The notes beneath the pieces were generated by a model that worked only from the letters and a program-made list of their open reading frames with translations, ran no database searches and was not told where the DNA came from. A program made the position numbers and the translations under genes. From an uncultured Collinsella sp. (GTDB lineage: Bacteria > Actinomycetota > Coriobacteriia > Coriobacteriales > Coriobacteriaceae): DNA of 37,853 nt. Where the stretch lies: the NCBI GenBank assembly GCA_934650095.1, contig CAKUFT010000016.1:1-37853 (forward strand). The letters are read 5' to 3'. Positions 1 through 8,231 of the stretch are shown here, piece by piece (the first letter of the stretch is position 1; every line of letters starts with the position of its first letter).

Positions 1-2
1 AT

Positions 3-77
3 TCCTCGGTAGCTCAATGGTAGAGCACGCGGCTGTTAACCGCGCTGTTGTAGGTTCGAGTCCTACCCGGGGAGCCA
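3..77 (+). tRNA. tRNA-Asn (anticodon GTT)
   Basis: The sequence folds as a full cloverleaf. The 7-bp acceptor stem pairs positions 3-9 with 67-73 (one G-T pair), the discriminator is G74 and the CCA end is encoded at 75-77. The anticodon stem is flanked by CGCGG and CCGCG, and its loop CTGTTAA places GTT at 35-37, which reads Asn AAC/AAT codons. The T-arm carries the usual GGTTCGAGTCC. An intrinsic terminator follows at once. Confidence 0.97.
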
Positions 78-83
78 GGTTGT

Positions 84-113
84 AAAACCCGTCGCTTTTG
101 CGGCGGGTTTTTT
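84..113 (+). terminator. Intrinsic terminator after tRNA-Asn
   Basis: AAAACCCGTCGC pairs with GCGGCGGGTTTT across a TTTT loop, and the 3' arm runs into a T tract. It lies 7 nt past the tRNA CCA end, so it most likely ends the tRNA transcript. The stretch from 114 to 271 holds no gene; a weak -10-like TAGAAT at 210-215 may drive the next gene. Confidence 0.9.
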
Positions 114-271
114 CATGCCGCGATTGCTCGGTGCCAACGTTGCCATATCAACATTTCGTGTCGAGGATGTAATCCCTTGGCCCACAACCGCAACATGGCG
201 CGGTCGTTGTAGAATATTGGAATGATTGCTCCCACGACATGGTGCCGCGAGCACCAGAAAAGGAGATTCTT

Positions 272-628
272 GTGTCTGAGACCATTAACGGCAGCCTGAG
301 CGTCTCGAACGACGTTATTGCTGATATTGCCGGTTATGCCGCGATGACGTGCTACGGCGTCGTCGGTATGGCCGAGCAGCTCCAGGGCGCCGAGAGCGTG
401 CGTCTGCTTGCCGGCCAGCGCCTCCGCAAGGGCGTGCTTGTCTCCGCCGACGAGAACGGCCTCACGGTCGACCTTCACGTCGTGCTCGAGAACGGCGTCA
501 ACATGAAGTCCGTCTGCCACAATCTTTCGAGCTCCGTTGCCTTCACCCTGCAGGAGATCGCCCAGATCGATCCCGCCAGCCTTAAGATCGGCATTCACAT
601 CGACGCGCTCAAGAGCCGTCTGAACTAG
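272..628 (+). CDS. Asp23/Gls24 family envelope stress response protein
   Basis: This is a 118-residue protein of the Asp23/Gls24 (DUF322) family, small cytoplasmic proteins that in Firmicutes are often membrane-associated and linked to cell-envelope stress. The N-terminal NGSLSVSNDVIADIAGYAA segment and the middle GLTVDLHVVLENGVNM strand fit the family, in which Gly-Val-rich beta strands alternate with helices. I chose the GTG at 272 over an upstream in-frame ATG at 239 because AAAGGAG lies at 259-265, 6 nt before it. The next gene starts 27 nt downstream and encodes a FakA-like kinase; an Asp23-like gene next to a fakA-like gene is a common Gram-positive pairing. The exact biochemical role of the family is unclear. 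Confidence 0.88.
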   Translation: MSETINGSLSVSNDVIADIAGYAAMTCYGVVGMAEQLQGAESVRLLAGQRLRKGVLVSADENGLTVDLHVVLENGVNMKSVCHNLSSSVAFTLQEIAQIDPASLKIGIHIDALKSRLN

Positions 629-655
629 CATCCGAACACGGAGATTTCACCACTC

Positions 656-2317
656 ATGATTGCAAAGACCATTCGCACCTGTTTTCCGATCGCTGCGGCT
701 GCCGTTTCCGACAAGGCCGAGGAGATCAACAAGCTTAACGTCTTCCCCGTACCCGACGGCGACACCGGCACCAACATGTCGCTCACGCTCGCTTCGGTGA
801 CCAAGGAGCTCTCTGCGCTTCCCGCCGATGCCGACATGGAGGCCATCGCCGGCGCCATCACCCACGGCTCCCTCATGGGCGCTCGCGGTAACTCCGGCGT
901 CATCACCTCGCAGATTCTGCGTGGCGTGGCCGAGGGCCTTGTCTCTGCCGACGAGCCCGTCACGTCCGCCAATATCGCGTTCGCCTTCCGCCGTGCCGTC
1001 AAGGTCGCCTTCCAGGCCGTCCGCAAGCCCATCGAGGGCACGATCCTCACCGTTTTGCGTGACGTCTCGACCAAGGCCGACGAGTGCGAGAAGAAAAAGT
1101 TCTCGGCCGAGGAAGCCCTCGATGCCATCGTCGTCGAGGCCTACCAGTCCGTTGCCCGCACGCCCGACCTACTGCCTGTTCTGAAGGAGAACGGCGTGGT
1201 CGACTCCGGGGCCTTTGGCTTTGCCATCTTCCTGGAGAGCTTCGTCGCCGCAGCCCTTGGCCGCAGCACCGTTGTTGAGGATTTCTCCGCTACGTTCGAC
1301 TCCGCCGGCTCTGCCCGCGATGCTGCTCTTGGCCGCGTGGAGATTGAGGCCAACGATGACTGGGAGGGCTCGGAGTTCCGTTACTGCAACGAGTTCCTCT
1401 TTAAGGCCGACGCTCCCTTCGACGAGGACGAGTGCCTGAAGTTCCTGGGTTCCATGGGCGACTGCGAGCTGCTCGTGGGTGCCTATCCCGATTACAAGAT
1501 CCATGTGCACTCCAACACCCCCAACCTGGTGCTCGAGCACATGCTGCAGCTTGGCCAGATCTACGAGGTCTTTATCCACAACATGGAGATGGAGGCCCAC
1601 GACCGCACCGCTAAGATCCATGAGGATCAGGAGAAGGCCGCCGAGCCCGCGAAGGCTCTGGGCTTTGTTGCCGTTGCCGCCGGCTCCGGCGAGGCCGACA
1701 TCCTCAAGTCCCTCGGTGTCGACGTGATCGTGTCTGGTGGTCAGACCATGAACCCCTCGACTGCCGACCTGCTGGGCGCCGTGGACCAGGTTAACGCGAC
1801 CTCGGTCATCATCCTGCCCAACAACGGCAACATCCGCATGGCTGCCGAGGCCGCTGCCTCCGCCTGCACCGACAAGAAGGTCGCCGTCGTTCCCACCAAG
1901 ACCGTCCCGCAGGCGTTCTCCGCGCTGTTTGCGGTCCTGCCCGATTCTGAGCTCGAAGACGCCGTCGCCGCTATGGTCGACGCCATCAGCGAGGTCCGCG
2001 ATGGCGAGGTCACCCGCGCCGTGCGCGATTCCAGCGCCTCCGATGGCTCGCCGATTCACTCCGGTGACGTCATGGGTATCATCGCCGGCTCCATCGACGT
2101 GGTCGGCTCCGACGTGAAGCAGGTCACGCTCGACTGCATCAACCGCATGCAGGAGGAAGAGGAGGGCGACGCGCTGACGATTCTGGCCGGCGAGGAGCTG
2201 TCCGACGAGGCCTTCCAGGAGATCGTCGACGCCATCGAGGAGGCTCAGCCCGATCTGGAGATTGACGCCCATCGTGGCGAGCAGCCGCTCTACCCTGTGA
2301 TCTTCTCGATCGAGTAG
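656..2317 (+). CDS. fakA: DhaL/DegV-type fatty acid kinase (FakA/YloV family)
   Basis: At 553 residues it matches the FakA/YloV family in length. FakA phosphorylates fatty acids presented by FakB carrier proteins, so that they can enter phospholipid synthesis through PlsX/PlsY. The N-terminal DhaL-type ATP-binding domain (about 1-200) carries NVFPVPDGDTGTNM, whose aspartates at 34 and 36 would bind Mg-nucleotide, and GARGNSG at 75-81. The C-terminal domain (about 330-553) contains VSGGQTMNPST near residue 360, typical of the family. No fakB gene is present in the window. The plsX gene 4.8 kb downstream belongs to the same pathway. Assignment to the family is firm; the fatty acid substrate is inferred from the characterised Staphylococcus enzyme. 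Confidence 0.88.
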   Translation: MIAKTIRTCFPIAAAAVSDKAEEINKLNVFPVPDGDTGTNMSLTLASVTKELSALPADADMEAIAGAITHGSLMGARGNSGVITSQILRGVAEGLVSADEPVTSANIAFAFRRAVKVAFQAVRKPIEGTILTVLRDVSTKADECEKKKFSAEEALDAIVVEAYQSVARTPDLLPVLKENGVVDSGAFGFAIFLESFVAAALGRSTVVEDFSATFDSAGSARDAALGRVEIEANDDWEGSEFRYCNEFLFKADAPFDEDECLKFLGSMGDCELLVGAYPDYKIHVHSNTPNLVLEHMLQLGQIYEVFIHNMEMEAHDRTAKIHEDQEKAAEPAKALGFVAVAAGSGEADILKSLGVDVIVSGGQTMNPSTADLLGAVDQVNATSVIILPNNGNIRMAAEAAASACTDKKVAVVPTKTVPQAFSALFAVLPDSELEDAVAAMVDAISEVRDGEVTRAVRDSSASDGSPIHSGDVMGIIAGSIDVVGSDVKQVTLDCINRMQEEEEGDALTILAGEELSDEAFQEIVDAIEEAQPDLEIDAHRGEQPLYPVIFSIE

Positions 2318-2327
2318 GCAACTGGCC

Positions 2328-4505
2328 ATGTCCGAGCTGTGCTCCGTGCCGCGCGTCTCGGAGCGCTTTGCCCAGAGCAATGCGCTCGACGAGGATATCG
2401 CGCGACTCAAATATGTTTCGGGTAAACGTGAGGAGGCCCTTCGCCGTCTGGGAATTCGGACGGTGGGGGACCTCCTTCTCCATATCCCTCATCGCTACCT
2501 GGACTTCACTCGCTCGTGGTCCATCGAGATGGCGCCCATCGGCACCGTATGCACGATTATCGCCACGGTTGACCGCATCGTCCAAAAGCAGCCCCGCCCG
2601 CGCATGCAGGTGACCGAGGTTTCGCTTGTGGACGAGACGGGCGTGCTGCAGGTCGCCTTTTTCCGTCAGCCTTGGATTGCCCAGCAGCTCAAGCGGGGCG
2701 ACCGCTTGGCAGTGATGGGTAAGGTCGAGTTTGCCTACGGCTTTAAGCAAATGGCCTCGCCGCACTTTGAAAAGCTCGAGGATGGGCGCGCCGCCGGCAC
2801 CATCTTGCCAGTTCACTACGTTAGTGACGGCGTGAGCCAGGCATGGATGCGCCGTATCGTAAGCGGTGCGCTCGAAGTTGTCGGCAATCCGTTCGATCCC
2901 ATTCCCGCGCCGCTGCGCGTCAAGCGTCGGCTCATGAGCAGCGCCCGCGCGCTGCGCTCGATCCACTTTCCCTCGAGCATGGCTGAGCGCGACATCGCGC
3001 GCCGGCGCCTTGCCTACGAGGAGTGCCTCTACTTGCAACTCGCGCTGCGCCTGCGCAACGACGGCGGCTTGGTCGATGTGGTGCCCTACGCGCACGTTGC
3101 GGGCGAGCATCTGGCCGCGCTTAAACAGGCCCTTCCGTTTTCGCTGAGCGAAGAGCAGGAGGCCGCATTTCAGGGCATCCTGCATGACATGCACGATGGC
3201 GGTCGCGTGATGAATCGCCTGCTGCTGGGCGACGTCGGCACCGGCAAGACTGCCGTTGCCGCCTGCTCGCTGGCCGTTGCCGCCGATAGCGGCACCCAAG
3301 CCTGCGTGATGGCCCCTACGGGCGTGCTGGCGCGTCAATATGCCGATAAGACCGGCCCCTTGCTTTCGCAGGCCGGTATGACCTGGGCACTCCTGACGGG
3401 CGCCACTCCGGCGGTCGAGCGCGAGCGGATCCATGCTCAGCTTCAGTCTGGTGAGCTCGACGTGCTCTTTGGTACGCACGCGGTCCTTTCGGACGACGTG
3501 ACTTTCAATCATCTGTCGCTCGTCGTCATCGACGAGCAGCACCGCTTTGGCGTGGGTCAGCGTAACGCCCTGCGCGCCAAAGGGCCCGGTGCCGATCTGC
3601 TCGTTATGACGGCGACGCCCATCCCGCGCACGTTGGCGCTTTCGGTCTACGGCGATCTGGATACGAGCATCATTCGCCATCGTCCCGTTCCGGGCGCTGG
3701 CGTGACGACGCGTGTCCTCACCGAGTCGAGCCGCGACCTGGCCTATGGCGCCATCCGCGAGGCGCACGAGAAGGGGCAGCAGGCCTACGTGATCTGCCCG
3801 CTTGTGGAGCCGAGCGATTCGGCCGATGAGCTCGAGGACGTACCCGGCATCGCCCGCGACGACGAGGGCCGCGTGACCGTGCCCGTGCCGCTGCATGACA
3901 CGGCGACCGAGCTCGACCGCCTGCGCCTGGCGCTGCCGGGACTTACCATCGAGCGCCTCCATGGCCGCATGCCGGCGGGGGAGAAGGACCGGGTCATCGA
4001 TGCCTTCAAGCGAGGCGAGATCGACGTGCTCGTCTCGACTACGGTGGTCGAGGTGGGCGTTGACGTGCCCAACGCCACCGTCATGGTCATAGAGAACGGC
4101 GAGCGCTTTGGCTTGGCGGCGCTGCATCAGCTGCGTGGCCGTGTAGGCCGCGGTAGCGTCTCGGGCACATGCCTGGTCATGACCCACTCAAAGGGCAATG
4201 GCGGCGCATCGGCGGCGCAAGACCGCCTCCAGTCGCTCGAAAAGACCGCAGACGGCTTTACGCTCGCGCAGATGGACCTGCGCCTGCGTCATGAGGGTGA
4301 GATTCTGGGCTACCGTCAGCATGGCGGCGTGACCTTGCGCTTTGTCGATCTCGATGCCGATGAGGAATTGATCGAATGGGCCCATTTGGACGCAGTCGAG
4401 CTCTTGCGGTATGCTTGCAACCTTGACTCCGTGGCGACGCGCCCTCTGCGCGACGCGGTCGCCACGCGGTATCGACACATCTTTAAGGAGGTCAGCGGAG
4501 GATGA
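2328..4505 (+). CDS. recG: ATP-dependent DNA helicase RecG
   Basis: RecG remodels stalled replication forks and Holliday junctions. The 725-residue protein has the N-terminal wedge/OB-fold region (about 60-170) followed by a superfamily 2 helicase core. Visible motifs are Walker A GDVGTGKT near 301-308, DEQH (motif II), TATPIPRT (motif III), and the RecG/Mfd-type motif region with ENGERFGLAALHQLRGRVGRG. It starts 10 nt after the fakA-like stop. Its stop overlaps the next start as ATGA (4502-4505), which indicates translational coupling with rsmD. It is slightly longer than typical RecG, with extra residues at the N terminus, so a start somewhat further in is possible. Confidence 0.96.
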   Translation: MSELCSVPRVSERFAQSNALDEDIARLKYVSGKREEALRRLGIRTVGDLLLHIPHRYLDFTRSWSIEMAPIGTVCTIIATVDRIVQKQPRPRMQVTEVSLVDETGVLQVAFFRQPWIAQQLKRGDRLAVMGKVEFAYGFKQMASPHFEKLEDGRAAGTILPVHYVSDGVSQAWMRRIVSGALEVVGNPFDPIPAPLRVKRRLMSSARALRSIHFPSSMAERDIARRRLAYEECLYLQLALRLRNDGGLVDVVPYAHVAGEHLAALKQALPFSLSEEQEAAFQGILHDMHDGGRVMNRLLLGDVGTGKTAVAACSLAVAADSGTQACVMAPTGVLARQYADKTGPLLSQAGMTWALLTGATPAVERERIHAQLQSGELDVLFGTHAVLSDDVTFNHLSLVVIDEQHRFGVGQRNALRAKGPGADLLVMTATPIPRTLALSVYGDLDTSIIRHRPVPGAGVTTRVLTESSRDLAYGAIREAHEKGQQAYVICPLVEPSDSADELEDVPGIARDDEGRVTVPVPLHDTATELDRLRLALPGLTIERLHGRMPAGEKDRVIDAFKRGEIDVLVSTTVVEVGVDVPNATVMVIENGERFGLAALHQLRGRVGRGSVSGTCLVMTHSKGNGGASAAQDRLQSLEKTADGFTLAQMDLRLRHEGEILGYRQHGGVTLRFVDLDADEELIEWAHLDAVELLRYACNLDSVATRPLRDAVATRYRHIFKEVSGG

Positions 4506-5146
4506 GAATCATCGGCGGCGAATGGCGCGGTCGCAAGATCGAGGAGCCCCGTGGTCGCGATGTCACCCGCCCCACGACTGATCGCGTGCGCGAGGCGTGC
4601 GCATCTATGGTCATGTCGGCATTCGACTTCGATTTGGACGAGGTCCGCGTGCTGGATGCGTTTGGCGGCTCCGGCGCCTTGGGCATCGAGATGCTCTCGC
4701 GTGGCGCCCGCTCGCTCACGACGTTTGAGATCGATCGGAATGCCGCGCGTCTTATTACCAAGAATATCGAGTCGCTCTGCCGTGACCGTGCACGTTGGCG
4801 CGTGGTGACGGGCGATATGCTGGCAAGCGCCTCGCGCGGTCGTGTTCCGGGCGGCCCCTTCGACTTGGTCCTGCTCGATCCGCCGTATGCCTTTGGTGCC
4901 GAGCCGGTTCAGGAACTGCTGCAGAACCTTGCCCAGCAGGGCCTGCTGGCCCCTGGCGCGTGCGCCCTGTTTGAGCATGCCGCCGCTGACGCGGGCGCGC
5001 ATCCGGCCGGCTTTGAGACCGTGCGCGAGAAGCGCTACGGCATCACCTCGGTTGATCTGCTGCGTTGGGTCGGCGATAGCAAGGACGATAGCGCTGATGC
5101 TAACGATAACGACGAGGCAGTATCCCCGGAGGACGCCCATGAGTGA
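4502..5146 (+). CDS. rsmD: 16S rRNA (guanine966-N2)-methyltransferase RsmD
   Basis: RsmD methylates G966 of 16S rRNA in the 30S subunit using S-adenosylmethionine. The 214-residue protein shows the family opening MRIIGGEWRGRKI, the SAM-binding motif LDAFGGSGALGIE at 51-63, and the catalytic DPPY tetrad at 126-129 within LVLLDPPYAFG. It overlaps recG by 4 nt and coaD by 8 nt; rsmD-coaD adjacency is conserved in many bacteria and supports both calls. The last 20 or so residues are Asp/Asn-rich, beyond the usual domain. Confidence 0.95.
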   Translation: MRIIGGEWRGRKIEEPRGRDVTRPTTDRVREACASMVMSAFDFDLDEVRVLDAFGGSGALGIEMLSRGARSLTTFEIDRNAARLITKNIESLCRDRARWRVVTGDMLASASRGRVPGGPFDLVLLDPPYAFGAEPVQELLQNLAQQGLLAPGACALFEHAAADAGAHPAGFETVREKRYGITSVDLLRWVGDSKDDSADANDNDEAVSPEDAHE

Positions 5147-5636
5147 CACCATCAACCGCGTAATCGTCCCGGGCACCTTTGACCCCATCACCTTTGGCCA
5201 CATCGACGTCATTCGCCGTGCACGCCGCATCTTTCCCAGCGTGATCGTGGCCGTCGCCGAGTCGCAGGGCAAAAACGGCGTGGGCACCACCTTTATGCTC
5301 GACGAGCGCGTGGCGCTGGCCCGCGAGGCACTGGGCGATATCGAAGGCGTCGAGGTCCTGCCCTTTACCGGCCTTTTGGTCGACTTCGCTCGCGAGCAGG
5401 GCGCCGGTGCCGTGGTCAAGGGCCTGCGTGCCATGACCGACTTCGAGTACGAGCTTCAGCAGGCCGACCTCAACTACCGCCTGGACAACGAGCTGGAGTC
5501 CATCTTTGTCATGAGTGCGCCGCAGTACGGATATATCTCGAGCTCGGTGGTCCGACAGATTGCCTCGCTTGGCAGCGACGTGTCGACGTTTGTGCCGCCC
5601 AATGTGGTCGAAGCGCTCAAACATCGCTTTTCGTGA
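5139..5636 (+). CDS. coaD: Pantetheine-phosphate adenylyltransferase CoaD
   Basis: CoaD transfers AMP from ATP to 4'-phosphopantetheine, the penultimate step of coenzyme A synthesis. The 165-residue length is typical. PGTFDPITFGH at 11-21 contains the nucleotidyltransferase TxGH motif (T18, G20, H21). KGLRAMTDFEYE at 94-105 and YISSS at 132-136 are the usual substrate and ATP contacts. The start is the ATG at 5139, with GGAGGA 8 nt upstream, inside the end of rsmD. The reading frame is open further upstream, but that part lies entirely within rsmD and is not homologous to anything recognisable. Confidence 0.96.
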   Translation: MSDTINRVIVPGTFDPITFGHIDVIRRARRIFPSVIVAVAESQGKNGVGTTFMLDERVALAREALGDIEGVEVLPFTGLLVDFAREQGAGAVVKGLRAMTDFEYELQQADLNYRLDNELESIFVMSAPQYGYISSSVVRQIASLGSDVSTFVPPNVVEALKHRFS

Positions 5637-5660
5637 CGTTTTTTATTGCCTGGTGGCATG

Positions 5661-5669
5661 TGGTAAACT
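5661..5669 (+). promoter_or_regulatory. Candidate extended -10 promoter
   Basis: TGGTAAACT is an extended -10 (TGn followed by TAAACT). The -35 region 17 bp upstream (TTTTAT) is poor. It sits in the 68-nt gap between coaD and the SepIVA-like gene, 36 nt before that gene's start, and shares the GGTA core seen upstream of several other genes here. Confidence 0.4.
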
Positions 5670-5704
5670 AGCACGATGATATGTTACCTATGAAAGGAGA
5701 CCGG

Positions 5705-6202
5705 ATGCCGGGCGAGAATTTTCCTGGCGATAGGATCGTCAGCTTGGTCGATGAGCTCGAAGGGCTGATCGAGGAAGCCAAGCCGCCTTTCGGCAAGAAC
5801 GCTCAGTTCAAGGTCATCGACGCCGACGTGTTCTTCAACATCCTCGACGAGATCCGCATGAGCTATCCCGAGGAGTGGCAGAAGTCCCGCCGTATCCTCA
5901 AGGAGCGCGAGGAGCTTATGGCTTCCGCCGCCGCTCAGGCCGATTCCATCATCGCCGACGCTCAGCAGCAGGCCCTCACCATCGCCGGTGAGCAGGAGAT
6001 CGTCCGCTTGGCGCAACAGCAGGCCGACGATATCCGCGACCGTGCCCAGCAGTACGAGCGCGAGACGCGCTATGCCGCCGAGGACTACGCCGAGCAGGTC
6101 TTTACGCACCTGGAGGAGAACCTTAAGAGCTTGACCGGCACCGTCACCCGTTGCCGTCAGCAGCTCAACGAGGGTGCCGCCCAGCAGAACGGTCAGTGGT
6201 AA
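5705..6202 (+). CDS. SepIVA/DivIVA-like coiled-coil protein
   Basis: This 165-residue, Gln/Ala/Glu-rich protein is predicted to be a long coiled coil from about 58 to 160. It also resembles ATP-synthase b-subunit tails. Its N-terminal block (LVDELEGLIEEAK at 14-26, then DVFFNILDEIRMSYPEEW) aligns by eye with mycobacterial SepIVA (Rv2927c), a DivIVA-domain septation factor whose gene also lies next to a DUF177 gene and rnc. The matching neighbourhood strengthens this reading. I start at the ATG at 5705, preceded by AAAGGAG at 5692-5698, instead of an in-frame ATG at 5681 that lacks a good ribosome-binding site. No enzymatic motif or membrane segment is visible. A role in cell division or polar growth is inferred only from this similarity. 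Confidence 0.72.
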   Translation: MPGENFPGDRIVSLVDELEGLIEEAKPPFGKNAQFKVIDADVFFNILDEIRMSYPEEWQKSRRILKEREELMASAAAQADSIIADAQQQALTIAGEQEIVRLAQQQADDIRDRAQQYERETRYAAEDYAEQVFTHLEENLKSLTGTVTRCRQQLNEGAAQQNGQW

Positions 6203-6756
6203 TGGCTGAGTTCCCGAGTGTTACCGTCGACCTTTCCGAGCAGCTCGAGTTTCCCGGAGACTCGTATCCGCTGACCGGTAAGGTCGATGTGACCACCTAC
6301 ACGGTGGGCGAGAAGGAGTACCAGCTACAGGATGGTATTGACTATGACGTGGTCTTTACCAATGCCGGTACCGGTGTTCTGCTCACGGGCATGGTCCGCG
6401 CGCACGCTACCGGCGAGTGCGATCGCTGCCTGGAGCCCGCTTCGTTTGACATTGCCGGCGAGATCGAGGAGTTCTACCTCTTTAACGAGCCCGAGGATCC
6501 CGAGGCCTACGAGGACGGCTACGAGCTGCTGGGCGAGGATCGCATCGTCGATCTGGGTGAGCCCATCAACGACGCGGTCGTCATGGACACGCCGTTCGTG
6601 GTTCTCTGCACGCCCGATTGCCGCGGTCTTTGCCCGGTCTGCGGTGGTAATCTCAACGTCGAGCAATGCGATTGCGCTGCCCAGGCAGAGGCCGAATGGG
6701 CCGAAGCCACGGAAAATCCATTTGCAGCATTAAAGAATCTCAAGCTTGATGAGTAA
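6202..6756 (+). CDS. yceD: YceD family (DUF177) protein
   Basis: YceD/DUF177 proteins are conserved upstream of rpmF in most bacteria and have been implicated in 23S rRNA accumulation, although the mechanism is unsettled. This 184-residue copy has GECDRCLEPASF near 73-84 and a Cys-rich CTPDCRGLCPVCGGNLN segment near 137-153 that could bind a metal. The acidic middle (EPEDPEAYEDG) is usual. The ATG at 6202 shares its A with the preceding TAA stop, so translation is probably coupled to the SepIVA-like gene. The 64-nt gap to rpmF contains a candidate promoter. Confidence 0.92.
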   Translation: MAEFPSVTVDLSEQLEFPGDSYPLTGKVDVTTYTVGEKEYQLQDGIDYDVVFTNAGTGVLLTGMVRAHATGECDRCLEPASFDIAGEIEEFYLFNEPEDPEAYEDGYELLGEDRIVDLGEPINDAVVMDTPFVVLCTPDCRGLCPVCGGNLNVEQCDCAAQAEAEWAEATENPFAALKNLKLDE

Positions 6757-6761
6757 AACTG

Positions 6762-6770
6762 TGGTAGTAT
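6762..6770 (+). promoter_or_regulatory. Candidate extended -10 promoter for rpmF
   Basis: TGGTAGTAT combines the TGn extension with a TAGTAT hexamer, 51 nt before the rpmF ATG. No convincing -35 lies at 17 bp. It would give rpmF its own transcript besides read-through from yceD. Confidence 0.42.
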
Positions 6771-6820
6771 CGCTACTTGCGCGTAATCGCCACACTGGAT
6801 AGTTCATAAGGAAGGTCACT

Positions 6821-7000
6821 ATGCCCGTACCTAAACAAAAGCAGGGTCGTATCCGCACTCACACCCGTCGTTCCGCCAACATGAAGATCTCGGCTGCGGC
6901 TCAGTCCACGTGCCCCCGTTGCGGCGCTGTCAAGCTCCCGCACCACGTGTGCCCCAGCTGCGGTTTCTACAAGGACCGCGAGGTTATCGTTACCGAGTAA
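6821..7000 (+). CDS. rpmF: 50S ribosomal protein bL32
   Basis: This 59-residue protein begins MPVPKQKQGRIRTHTRRS, a typical bL32 start, and carries CPRCG at 31-35 and CPSCG at 44-48, so it is the zinc-binding (C+) form of the large-subunit protein. The ending GFYKDREVI matches the family. AAGGAAGG precedes the ATG at 6821. It sits in the conserved yceD-rpmF-plsX order and is followed by a strong terminator, so rpmF probably ends one transcription unit. Confidence 0.97.
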   Translation: MPVPKQKQGRIRTHTRRSANMKISAAAQSTCPRCGAVKLPHHVCPSCGFYKDREVIVTE

Positions 7001-7040
7001 CTGTATACTCTGGATACGATGCCGTTCCAAATGGAACCAC

Positions 7041-7070
7041 AATGGCCGGCTCAATGAGTCGGCCATTTTT
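7041..7070 (+). terminator. Intrinsic terminator after rpmF
   Basis: AATGGCCG at 7041-7048 pairs with CGGCCATT at 7060-7067, and the inner CTCA/TGAG extends the stem so that almost no loop remains. Five T residues end the element at 7070. A small upstream hairpin (GTTCC/GGAAC, 7024-7037) precedes it. It separates rpmF from plsX. Confidence 0.85.
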
Positions 7071-7087
7071 GTATAAGGAGCATGTAT

Positions 7088-8107
7088 ATGAGTAACGTTC
7101 GCGTTTGTGTAGACGTTGTGGGCGGAGACGAGAAGCCCCAGGTTGTTCTCGATGGTATTGAGGCTGCCCTTGCGGCCGACCCTGATATCGAGGTTCTGGC
7201 TGCCGGCCCCGTCGAAATCGTCAACCCCTTTGCCGCCTCTCATGCGCGCGTCGAAGCCCTGGAGGCTCCCGACGTTATCGCCATGGACGACGATCCCATT
7301 CGTGCCGTGATGACCAAGCGCAAATCGTCGATCGTGCTGTCGTGCCGCGCCATCAAGAAGGGAAATGCGGACGCGTTCTTCTCCGCTGGCTCCACTGGTG
7401 CCATGACCGCAGCCGCCACCGCCTATGTGACGCCCTTTAGGTATCAGGCCGAGGGCAAGAAGCAGCCGGTGCGCCCCTGCCTCACCAATGCACTGCCCAA
7501 CCGCGCCGGCGGCCTGACGGTGCTGTGCGATATGGGTGCCAACCCCGATGTCGAGGTCGACGATATGGTGCGCTTTGCCCAGATGGGTAGCGCCTATGCC
7601 CGCGTCGTCTTGGGCATCGAGCATCCCCGCGTGGGTCTTCTTGGTAACGGTACCGAGGATGAGAAGGGCTCCAACTTTACCAAGGCCTGCTTCCCGGCTA
7701 TGAAGGCTGCCGTCCCCGGCTTTGTGGGCAACTGCGAGGGCACCGATATTACCTCGGGTAATTTTGACGTTGTCGTTGCCGACGGCATGTCGGGAAACAT
7801 TGCCCTTAAGGCCACCGAGGGCGCTGCCAAGTTTTTGCTGCAGGAGCTCAAGGGAGCCTTTACGTCCTCGTTCGGCACCAAGATCGCCGCGCTGCTCATG
7901 AAGCAGCAGATGCGCGAGATAAAGGCCAAGCTTTCGGGTGACGCCAAGGGCGGCGCGATTCTTTTGGGCTTGCGCGGCGTTGTCCTGATCGGCCATGGCG
8001 CTACCTCGGTCGAGGCCGTCAAAAACGGTACGCTCGCGGCGGCTGAAGCCGTGCGCGCCGGGCTGGTCGAGAATGTCGCCAACTCTATGGACGGTATCGT
8101 TTTGTAA
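7088..8107 (+). CDS. plsX: Phosphate acyltransferase PlsX
   Basis: PlsX converts acyl-ACP to acyl-phosphate, the donor for PlsY in phospholipid synthesis, and acts peripherally at the membrane. The 339-residue length fits. VDVVGGDEKPQVVLDGI at the N terminus, FFSAGSTGAMTAAA, LCDMGANPDVEVDD, GLLGNGTEDEKGS and the Gly-rich VVADGMSGNIALKATEGA are family signatures. ATG 7088 is preferred over the in-frame ATG at 7082, because AAGGAG at 7075-7080 is 7 nt from the former and only 1 nt from the latter. The short terminator-separated gap from rpmF means it needs either its own promoter or read-through. acpP follows. Confidence 0.95.
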   Translation: MSNVRVCVDVVGGDEKPQVVLDGIEAALAADPDIEVLAAGPVEIVNPFAASHARVEALEAPDVIAMDDDPIRAVMTKRKSSIVLSCRAIKKGNADAFFSAGSTGAMTAAATAYVTPFRYQAEGKKQPVRPCLTNALPNRAGGLTVLCDMGANPDVEVDDMVRFAQMGSAYARVVLGIEHPRVGLLGNGTEDEKGSNFTKACFPAMKAAVPGFVGNCEGTDITSGNFDVVVADGMSGNIALKATEGAAKFLLQELKGAFTSSFGTKIAALLMKQQMREIKAKLSGDAKGGAILLGLRGVVLIGHGATSVEAVKNGTLAAAEAVRAGLVENVANSMDGIVL

Positions 8108-8152
8108 GAGCGAGTTAGAGCGCTGTTATGCGCTTCGCGGCCTGCGTCGTGG

Positions 8153-8160
8153 GGTAGAAT
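8153..8160 (+). promoter_or_regulatory. Candidate -10 (GGTAGAAT) for acpP
   Basis: GGTAGAAT sits 72 nt before the acpP start, in the plsX-acpP gap. No clear -35 is seen. If used, transcription would begin near 8167, just before the hairpin at 8173-8202, which would then lie in the acpP leader. Confidence 0.35.
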
Positions 8161-8172
8161 CAAAACCGTGTC

Positions 8173-8202
8173 TTGGTGCCGCCCGCGCGGCGCCAATCTT
8201 TT
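8173..8202 (+). terminator. Hairpin with T-rich tail between plsX and acpP
   Basis: TTGGTGCCGC (8173-8182) pairs with GCGGCGCCAA (8187-8196) over a CCGC loop, with one T-G wobble, and is followed by TCTTTT. It can end plsX transcripts or, if the upstream -10 is active, attenuate acpP transcription. Confidence 0.6.
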
Positions 8203-8231
8203 GGTATTCATGCACTATGAGAGGAAGCGCT

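Noticed and set aside
1..77. tRNA-Asn as an integration site for a genomic island
   Set aside because: No integrase or duplicated tRNA 3' end occurs within the window, and the following genes are core housekeeping genes.
2139..4187. A 682-codon open frame on the minus strand opposite recG
   Set aside because: It is the antisense of recG, whose helicase motifs are unmistakable. The antisense product has His/Arg/Ala-rich composition typical of GC-rich shadow frames and no ribosome-binding site.
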